From contig CM062818.1 of the NCBI GenBank assembly GCA_031772625.1, forward strand, positions 1,281,218,277 through 1,281,282,276: 64,000 bases of DNA. The letters are read 5' to 3'. The position numbers and the translations under genes are program-made. Source of the stretch: Pinus tabuliformis (Eukaryota > Streptophyta > Pinopsida > Pinales > Pinaceae). Of this stretch, positions 55,867 through 64,000 are shown piece after piece. A model generated the notes under the pieces. The model searched no databases, was not told where the DNA came from, and was given only the letters and a program-made list of their open reading frames with translations. Within the stretch, counting starts at the first letter, position 1, and every line of letters begins with the position of its first letter.

Positions 55867-56458
55867 ATTAGCTAGTAACTATTTTTTTTAATTTTTTTTT
55901 TTTGTTCGGTAATTGCAATATTTTATTATGGTCAATATATTGGTGTGTGTGTATACATATGGAGTTCATATATATATAGATAGATATAATTTTTAAATAT
56001 TTTAAATTGATACTTTGTATTGCTAAAAAATCAAGATTACATAGTTTTGCGAGATTGCACTTTGGAGATTTTAATCCTCCTCAAACCATTACTCCTGAAC
56101 CAGTAGGTCTGCATTTCCCCATACAACATTGGTTTCAAATTTCACAAAACATAATACTACACCATAACCGACACATAGACTACTATAGAATAAATGCATC
56201 ATAAATTCAAAATCCCTTATAGACGGGTGGAACCAAAACTCATAGGATGTATAAATACAAAGAAAACCGACATGAAATCTAATCATTATCTATGAATGAA
56301 ATCATTGTTGGTACCCTCGTGCTCGAAGCTTGTGGATCTAGTAAATCCCTGCTATTAGATTCACATCTAATATGTCCCTCCACATGGGCATGGTGAGAAT
56401 CAATCTTTTCCAAGTAGAAGCATTGATTTCTAAGCATCTTTTTTATGTCTTTCAGTGT
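55867..56458. repeat. R1 repeat copy 2, right part
   Basis: Matches 3677-4256 (ATATTTTATTATGG, ACACATAGACTACTATAGA, AAGCATTGATTTCTAAGCATC). Cut at 56458 by the next LTR element; in copy 1 the sequence continues uninterrupted. Confidence 0.75.
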
Positions 56459-57548
56459 TGACAGTGTTGGAAATTCGTTAACCAAGGGGTCTCCCTGATG
56501 TGAAGTCCCAATTAGCCCTCACACTATTAGGAGAAGGATCCCCATTCGGAGTATCAGCCTAGTTTCTAGTTATTTTAGAGATATGCCTTGGCTCTAACTA
56601 TTAGAAAGAGAGAGGAGTTCGCATGTGCCTTTGGAAAGCAAGTGGGTGTGCCTAGTGAGTGTTCAAAAAGGGGAGGAAAAGTGAGCCTTTAAGAGAGAGG
56701 CAGTAGTACCACCCTAGTAGAGACACACATGAACAAGAGGCGTCTATACAACATCAAGCAGAATAGTCCACAAAGATGAGACAGTCATTGAAACCAATAT
56801 GACAAGAAATATCTATCTAATGTCCTACATAATAGTTTACGAGGATGCGACAACGATAATAGAAATTACAACACATTCTCAATATGATAAGTACCAAAAT
56901 AGTTCAAACATGAAAGAAAATATGAATTACAAACATTCACAGAATAGCCTTACAAATATCCATAATCCATGCATGAAGAGTGTGATGGCCACATATATAT
57001 AATGAACACCACTAGCTCTAGTATTGGAGTGTTGGAGCCACTCCTTGCTCCTAAAAAGAACTAGCTTATCTCTCTAATGCCTTGTGGGAGGAGCCAAGGT
57101 GAAAATTCCTTTGCTCATACAATGGGGTATTATATATAACCAAGGGGTAATGCTTCCCCTTTCTTGTGACCCTTTTACTACCCTCATGACTGTTTGACTT
57201 CCTATGACTTTTCAACTTACATGAGTATTTATATTCCTTATGTGTCCTTTGGACTTCTACTTTACAATACATTTTGAATACCATTTGCATGACCCACAAT
57301 GACAATGTGGCATATGATAACTCATGACATGACATGACACTGTTGACATGGACTACTTGATCATGTGGTATTGTCAAGCCACTGTTGTTGTTGTGTGTTC
57401 TGTCTACTTGAGAATGCTCTTCTTTCACCTTTGTATGACTTTGTGATAAGGAATATTCAAAGATCTTAGTTCTTGAGTTGCAATGGCAAATTGATATCCC
57501 TTGTGATTGATTGACTTACATGTTTAGGTACAAGAGTGTCTTTAAACA
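56459..57548 (-). repeat. 3' LTR of gag-only element
   Basis: On the plus strand it starts TGACAGTGTTGG. The right end is placed at ...GTCTTTAAACA because minus-strand GAAGGAGGGAAACG, a plausible polypurine tract, follows at 57549-57562. This boundary cannot be checked against the truncated 5' LTR. Confidence 0.6.
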
Positions 57549-60215
57549 CGTTTCCCTCCTTCATCTATTTATTCATCATCTTTTCATAGCATGGTAAGGT
57601 ACTTGTATCTGCAATTCAGCCATGACGAGATGACATCAGTCTGAAAACTCCCTAGTCTAATATGGTACATTTTGATCCATTGATTGAGCTAAAATTAGGT
57701 GACACGTCAGCAAAAAGGGCTCAATGAATACGCAGTTGCACATTTCAAGCAACCAGGGGTGAGGCTTGAGCCTTGATACTGCATAGTGCATAGTTCAGGC
57801 TGGACTGAGAGAGAAAATTGTGCAGTTCTGGGAGCTAGTGAGACAGGATGAGGGGTTGGACACTAAGAGGACATATTGTGCAATTGTAGGAGACAAGGGA
57901 GGTTGGGAAATTGCATAAATGTGTAGTTAAGAGGCTAAAGGAATGAGCTTGAGGCTTGTGATTGTGCAATGCATAGTTAGGGCCAGGATGAGCGAAAGGA
58001 TTGCACAATTTTGGAGGCCACAGTCAAATCTTGAGCAAAGAAACAATGTAGTGCAACAGTCCAGGGAGGAAGGAACTGCACATTATGCAGTGCCAAGGGG
58101 AAATTTCATAGCTAGAGGACCAAAATGATGTAGTGCACATTTCAGGGAGGTTGGGTGAAGCAAAATTTCTTGGTCGGGCAGCCTTCTCATAAATGGCTAA
58201 GTGTAATACTAGTTAGAGTGATGTGAACAACGATAAGACTTCAAATGTGATATCACACTTAGAATACCTGACGATAAAACAACATAGATCACCAAGGACA
58301 CATGAAAAACACATTTCCCTCTGTGCGAAAAATTTATTACTAATTATGAAAAGTATGACACTTAAGATACACATTATGATGACCATGATGACACTTGTGT
58401 CACAATGCTTAAAACTTTGTGAACGAGTGAAACAAATGTTTACATGGTTAGAACAACTCATATGCACAAACATAGACCCTTGAAACCACCAAGACAATAC
58501 ATGCTTCTACACATTGTACAACAACCAATCATGTGAAAAGGGGAAATTTAACCAAACTTGCAAAGGCGAGAAAAATACTTCAATAAAGTACATGAAATGA
58601 GTTTTAGTGTTTGCGACAACAATGTGAAAAACTAAGGAAGGCTCCAAAATTTAGTGTAAGACAAAATTTTGGAGGGTGTTGTAGGAACTACAACACTTGG
58701 TGACACACTGGTAGAATCCCAGCTTCTCTACCTCAGTTAACTTCTTTTGTGTAGGGCTTTGGTTCTTTAGGGAATATTGATTCATCATGCATATTACTTT
58801 GGTATCCCCACTTACCCCATGAATAGACACGGTCCCGTTTATGCCTTCTCAGTTGAACACAACATAAGATTCAATGGTATCACAATGTTTCGAGTTGGGA
58901 AGGGTAGTGTAGCTCATGAGCTTACAATTTTTAGAGTATAATTTTTTATCTCTAGTGTTGCTCCACTTCCAGTAGACCTTGACAGTACCCCAACAGAATC
59001 ACACAAGAACACAAACATTTCTCTGTTGCCAGCGAGCCTGGATAGTACCCTGATGGAGTTGCTTGCTTCACCTCTTTACACAAGCAGCCTTTGTCTTCTT
59101 TCCCATTTATTTATTTAATTATTTTAAAGAGGACTGCACATCGACACTTATTCATTTTTGGGAGGAAGAGGGATCCTAAATGATTTATAGTAGAAGAGGT
59201 TGTTACTTTAAAGAAGCATATAGAGACATCTGATTTAGGTTTTCTCATTTATATATTTCACCTCCTCCACTTCTACTGATTGGATAAGCATGAAAATAGT
59301 GAAACACAAAACCAAATGTAGGCATAAGGTTTCTTGAGTAGACATGGGTTCATGTTGGACCAAAAATCTGCTTACAGACGGATCATATTTTCTGTCAGAA
59401 CTTCATCGACCAAAATATGTAACCGACACAAGGAAGATAGACTCAAGGTTAGCCAAAGTGTCACAAGACTCTTTATACTTCAGCCACAAACATAATAAGA
59501 AGCCAAAATAGGTCTAGGCACAACACTTATTCACATGATGAAAACAAAAGGAGACAAATGAAATGCAAGAGAAAAGTAAGAAAAGATAAGAGAGACTACA
59601 AAGAAAAACACAGGATGAGTGCAAGACAAGGAAAACTAGGATGAAAATAATCCTACTCCTAACCTACCAACTAGAAGGTTGGGTTCACATATAATGGAAT
59701 TTAAAATCTAGCCACTATAATCGTGCCACAAATATATGATTGATTAAAACAGATATAAAGCAATGTGCAAGAGAAAGGATGAGATCTTGAATTATTTTTG
59801 AAAACAAAAGGAGGGTCTTTCCTGCGGGAAGAAAGGTGGTTCACAACCACTACTTTCATCCAATTCACATTCTTACCTTTTCAAGGAATACCATTTTTCA
59901 ACAAGCCTTGGAAGCTTCTCGTGGATGTGTCTCCATCTACACCAAACTCCTTAGCAAGTGCGAGGGAAGATCGAAACATTTTATTTGTGACATAGTTTTC
60001 CAAGTAAGATTGTTCCAACCATTCAGCGATTAGATCACAAATTTCATGATGATCCTCTTGAAAACCCTGAAATATTTAAAAAGATGAATTTTCAATTTGA
60101 GGCAGGGGATTACGATGAGAATCTTGTGAGGGAAAATATATTTGGTCATATTCAAGAGTCATTTTGAGACAGAGAGGACCTGATATAACCACCAACGAAG
60201 GTTGGAGTGCCTCAA
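57549..60215. other. 3' internal region of gag-only element, noncoding
   Basis: No domain recognised. 57720-58190 contains loosely repeated TGCACA/GTGCA(A)T..AGTTNAGG motifs (e.g. around 57735, 57785, 57825, 57885, 57965, 58080), suggesting a degenerate ~50-100-bp repeat. Confidence 0.45.
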
Positions 60216-61932
60216 CTACTTGACAAAAATCCAAATAGTGAGATATTGAGCGATGAAGATCAAAGGATGTAAAACAATTGTCATTGAATGTGTTGATGGA
60301 AAATGATAGGTTGAATGACAGTCATCGAAGCCTGAATAATAATCAGATGGGTTGATTAAAGCATCATATACCCAATTTTGAATTAAGAAAGATAAATAAG
60401 TTAGGACAACTCTATGAATGCTATGAAAAATCAAACCAAGTTCCTCACAAGCCAAATGTGATAAACCGTTTTCCTGTAACTGGTGACAAACTGTACAAGC
60501 ATGGTAATTATTAAAAGAATTTTAAAGGTATGTCAGCACAAAAAATACATGAGACTATTAAGGACATGGTGAATGGAGAAGAACTTGATTCATGCGATAA
60601 CTTGTGCATTCATTATCACTCAAGAGGATTTCCAGTGTTATTAAAGGAAAAAATTTTAACATAACATTCACAAGAAGAATTAAGAGCTGAATATTAAGGA
60701 ATGAATTCAATAAGCATGTTTCCTTTGGACAAATATAGTCCTTGGAATGATCAACTTTGAAATTCCATGACTCTATGAGAGATACTCATTCGAAAACCGA
60801 GTTTGATTCAAGCGATTTGCACGAAGATGAATGAACTGAAACAGTTTCTTGAATCTAATTAGAAGTAAAATCTTGGATATTTGAATATCACACCTGGAAT
60901 AGCAAACATTTTTCAAAAAGAATTTTTCATCAAGTGAAACCATGCAAAGAGAAGGATTGTGTGGGAGAAACCAAATATGACTTAGTTCAAGGGGTTTACC
61001 AAAGTCACAATATCCTAACATAACCGTCAATGGAAGTTGAAGTGCCTCGACTCCCTGGAAGGTCTCGAAACTTTCGAGGGTTGAAAAATCACATTTTGAA
61101 GACTGAACTAGATCATGCATGGTTGAGGATCACTGCTACCATTGTTTTCAATAAGACTATTGCTCAGCAGATGGCATCCATCTATGTCATTGATTTTACT
61201 AGATTCTTTAAATTCAACAATAAAATTACTCAAGTTAAAAGATTCTTCTAATTGCAAATTCAAATATTAATGAATCGGGGAAATTTCATGAGCAATATTA
61301 TTTGAGTAGTTGACTTCATGCAAGATAAGATATGATGAGGGATGGGAAAATTATTCAATGATTTCATTTTTTTCATTTACATCATGGATGATCTCACCAC
61401 CTTATGCTAGTTGAGAGGTTAACTCATCATATGAAGGACTTGAAGAACATGGAGTATCCATGTCGCAAGTATATGCATCAGAATGGGTAGAGCATAAGGG
61501 ACAAAGAGATGAAGAGAAAGTTTCTATGAACACATATTATTTTAAGGAATAAGATTTTAGATTAAAATCTTCACGAGGAACCAAAATATTAGGTGATGCA
61601 CTTGAACATTCGTGATCACATACATCAACAGAGTCATCATCATTATAATGATTGTTTCCCAAGGCTATAGATTGATTGAAAGAATTACTTACATTTGATT
61701 CACTACCAATATTAGTAGATTGAAAATCATCCAAGAATGGAGGCACATCATCTTCACATGGAGGATTTTGGAAAATATAAGAAGGATTGAAAACATCTTC
61801 ACCTTCCCGCTCCTCTACCAATGTAAACTCACTGCCTTGTACCTGATCACAATTTGAACCAACAACACGCGAATAAAGAGAGTGTGAAAGGCCAACTCGT
61901 GGAGCAGATTGGTCGAGCGGATCATAGTACAA
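60216..61932 (-). pseudogene. Unrecognised coding-like stretch after Gag
   Basis: Minus-strand frames at 61932-61537 (131 codons, acidic, Ser/Asp/Asn-rich: PPCEDDVPPFLDDFQ), 61120-60773 (115 codons) and 60455-60216 (79 codons) are protein-like in composition but match no domain I know. They occupy the place of pol. They could be a family-specific extra protein or relics of one. Confidence 0.35.
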
Positions 61933-62061
61933 AGAATCATGGCATGTAGATGATATAGTATCACAGCAATCTATATATTATTGGAAGCTAGAGTTATGAA
62001 AGATAATATCATGTTGTGGAACGAGGAAGTTAGTCTTCCTCATGGGATTCATAAGACATTC

Positions 62062-62322
62062 TCAGTTTTTCTCCATTGAATCTGAGTCATGAGAAACAAA
62101 AGAAGAATGAGAAGATCGATTAGGAATTTGATTTGTGTATTTTTCCACTTTATTACCATCACACAAAGGAACCTTCACCAGAATTGGAAAAGGAGGAGGA
62201 CAACGAAAAAAAGGAGCAGTAAATTCCTCCTCATAAATTAGAGGTGTCTCATGATTCACAAGAATTGGGGAAGTAGGAAAACTAGGAGGTTTAGTCTCAC
62301 TACGTGAAGAGACAAGAACCAA
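62062..62322 (-). pseudogene. Pro-rich segment downstream of Gag
   Basis: 86 codons, Pro/Phe/Ser-rich (SFPTSPILVNHETPLIYEEE, FFRCPPPFPILVKVPLCDGN). Same general region as the Gag C-terminus; no zinc knuckle seen. Confidence 0.4.
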
Positions 62323-62339
62323 GTGCTCAAACTCTTATT

Positions 62340-62808
62340 TCAAGAAATATTGATTCATGTCTTCATTAGAAATTTCAAAACAAAGGTGAAGGAATCAATC
62401 AAAACTCCCTTAAATTAAATCATCAGGCTTCATTCTTAAGAGATTGATTCTTTTAAAAAAATCTCGATAATTATACCTATCAAAGGCTTGATGAAGCTCC
62501 CTAAGGAAATGATGAAGGGAATGGATGGAAGTAGGTAGAAAGGTATGGAACCATCAATTAACATGGCCTTCAAGGGTGAGGAAGAAAAGCACACTAGAAA
62601 AATCTTCATCATTGATTCTGTAACATTCACAAAATTTAAGAAAATAAGAAATGTGCTCAGTTATGGATGTTCCATCCTCACCATCAAACTTTAACTTGGA
62701 AAAGTGATAGAGAGGCTCATCGAGGATTAAAATTGGATAAATGGAAAAATTATAGAAACAACCCAAGAGTAAGATTTGAGGATGAGCCATTTTAGATAAG
62801 AGGTTCAA
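62340..62808 (-). pseudogene. Gag (Retrotrans_gag type), interrupted
   Basis: LKFDGEDGTSITEHISYFLK, then FLTLEGHVN-stop-WFHTFLP, then HHFLRELHQAFDRYNYRDFF. This is the standard plant Retrotrans_gag layout (F-GEDG...H...F, L-G-A-WF, F---F---F). A TGA interrupts the middle and two further stops lie near 62415 and 62400. Lies directly behind the PBS in element sense, as expected for Gag. Confidence 0.75.
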
Positions 62809-62842
62809 ACCAAATTCAATGAGCTCAAATTTTCATCTGGCG

Positions 62843-62857
62843 CTCCTTCTAGCACCA
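62843..62857 (-). other. Primer binding site, tRNA-Asn type
   Basis: Minus-strand TGGTGCTAGAAGGAG begins five A bases after the LTR end. From memory, the acceptor end of plant tRNA-Asn gives TGGCGCTAGAAGGAG, so 14 of 15 match. Confidence 0.6.
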
Positions 62858-62862
62858 TTTTT

Positions 62863-64000
62863 TGACAGTGTTGGAAATTCGTCAACTAGGGGGTATCCCC
62901 GATGTGAAGTCCCAATTATCCCTCACACTATTTGGAGTAGGAGACCCATCTAGAGTATCAGCCTGATTTCTAATTATCTTAGAGATATGCCTTCACTCTA
63001 ACTGTTAGCAAGGGAGAGGAGTGCACATGCGCCTTCAAAAAGCAAGGGGGTGTGCCTGGTGAGTGTTCGATCACATCTGTGTCAAATTTCTTTTAATATG
63101 GGGGGGAGGAAAAGTGATCCTCTAAGATAGAGGTAGTAGTACCACCCTAGTAGAGACATACATGAACAAGAGGGGTCTGTATAGCATCAAGTGGAATAGT
63201 CCACAAAGATGAGATGATCATTGAGACCAATATGAAAAGGAAGAAATGTCTAATATCCAACAGAATAGTCCATGAGGATGCGACAACGATAATAGAAATT
63301 ATACCACATTATCAATATGATAATTAACAAACTAACTGAAATATTTCAACTACTTTATCACAGATGAAAGCAAACATGAATTATGAACATTCATAGAATA
63401 GTCTTACAATATCCATAATCCATGCATGAAGAATGTGTTGTCCCATATGGATTTTTATATTAAGTAAAATTTACAATACAAATATATACAATGAACACCA
63501 CTAGGTTCAATACTGGAGCTTTATAGCCACTCCTTGCCCCTCAAAAGAACTATCTTATCTCTATAATTCCTTGTGAGAGGAGCCAAGGTGAAAATTTCTT
63601 TGCTCATACAATGATGGAGTATATATAACCAAGGGGTGATGCTTCCCCTTCCTTATGACTCTTTGACTACCCTCATGACTGCTTGAATTCCTATGACTTT
63701 TCAACTTACATGACTCTTTATACTCTATGTGTTTCCTTTGGACTTCCACTTTACAATACATTTTGAATACCATTTGCATGATCCACAATGACGATGTGTT
63801 ATAAGAAAACTCATGACATGACATGACATGGCACTGCTGACATGGACTGCTTGATGATGTGGCAGTTTCAAGCCACTGCTACTGCTATGTGCTGATTGTC
63901 TGCCCGATAATGATCTTCTTTTGACCTCTGTATGACTTGGTGATAAGGAATATTCAATGATATTAAGTCTTGACTTATGATTTCAAACTGATGTCCCTTG
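62863..64000 (-). repeat. 5' LTR of gag-only element, truncated by window edge
   Basis: Matches 56459-57504. A ~40-bp segment (about 63070-63110) has no counterpart in the 3' LTR. By alignment about 45 bp of LTR lie beyond the window. Confidence 0.8.

Larger units (their letters stand above)
56459..64000 (-). mobile_element. Gag-only LTR element with tRNA-Asn-type PBS (minus strand, incomplete)
   Basis: The 3' LTR (about 56459-57548) and 5' LTR (62863 to beyond the window) share sequence from TGACAGTGTTGGAAATTCGT onward. PBS at about 62843-62857. Gag on the minus strand at 62340-62808. The remaining ~4.8 kb of internal region shows no PR, RT or IN. This resembles plant TR-GAG/LARD-type non-autonomous elements. 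The outer LTR end and target duplication lie outside the window. Confidence 0.75.

Overview
The window looks like nuclear DNA of a seed plant with a large, repeat-rich genome. It has plant-type Copia and Gypsy LTR retrotransposons, a tRNA-derived SINE, long (TA)n tracts, and one fragment resembling a plant Golgi/secretory zinc transporter (MTP12/ZnT5 type). A gymnosperm is possible, but that is inference only. I see no intact host gene, no rRNA, no functional tRNA gene and no CRISPR array. Almost every reading frame longer than 150 codons belongs to a decayed mobile element.

Layout. 1-7552: old AT-rich repeats, a probable 1.85-kb insertion, microsatellites, and a degenerate coding-like stretch on the minus strand (4257-5460). 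7553-24812: a head-to-tail tandem duplication of a ~4.5-kb unit. Each copy carries a minus-strand non-autonomous LTR element with 258-bp LTRs, an initiator-Met PBS and an internal ACA-rich minisatellite. The element in the second copy was later split by an 8,039-bp Gypsy-like element (14766-22804). That element has 1,102-bp LTRs, zinc knuckles and a protease-like domain, but no capsid and no RT/RH/IN. It carries two arrays of short hairpins with recurring loop sequences. 24813-29611: sequence with few recognisable elements, several local tandem duplications, and the MTP12-like fragment at 27664-28209.

29865-36907: a complete but decayed Copia element with a perfect 5-bp target duplication (ATATG) and a triplicated 187-bp block inside each LTR. 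37018-45745: a minus-strand Gypsy element with a chromodomain remnant, whose two LTRs differ by a 1.6-kb segment. 47108-55793: a Sirevirus-like Copia element in one gag-pol frame with five internal stops and two frameshifts, inserted into a minus-strand SINE that still has its own 18-bp target duplication. 56459 to the window end: a minus-strand gag-only LTR element with a tRNA-Asn-type PBS, whose 5' LTR is cut by the window edge.

Insertion order can be read from the nesting. The dispersed repeat R1 (intact copy at 3521-4256) was hit by the SINE, the SINE by the Sirevirus-like Copia, and R1 again by the 56459 element. Likewise the 258-bp-LTR element came first, then the tandem duplication, then the 8-kb nested element. 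No element looks able to move on its own. LTR identities estimated by eye run from about 95% (Copia at 29865) to about 97.6% (nested element).
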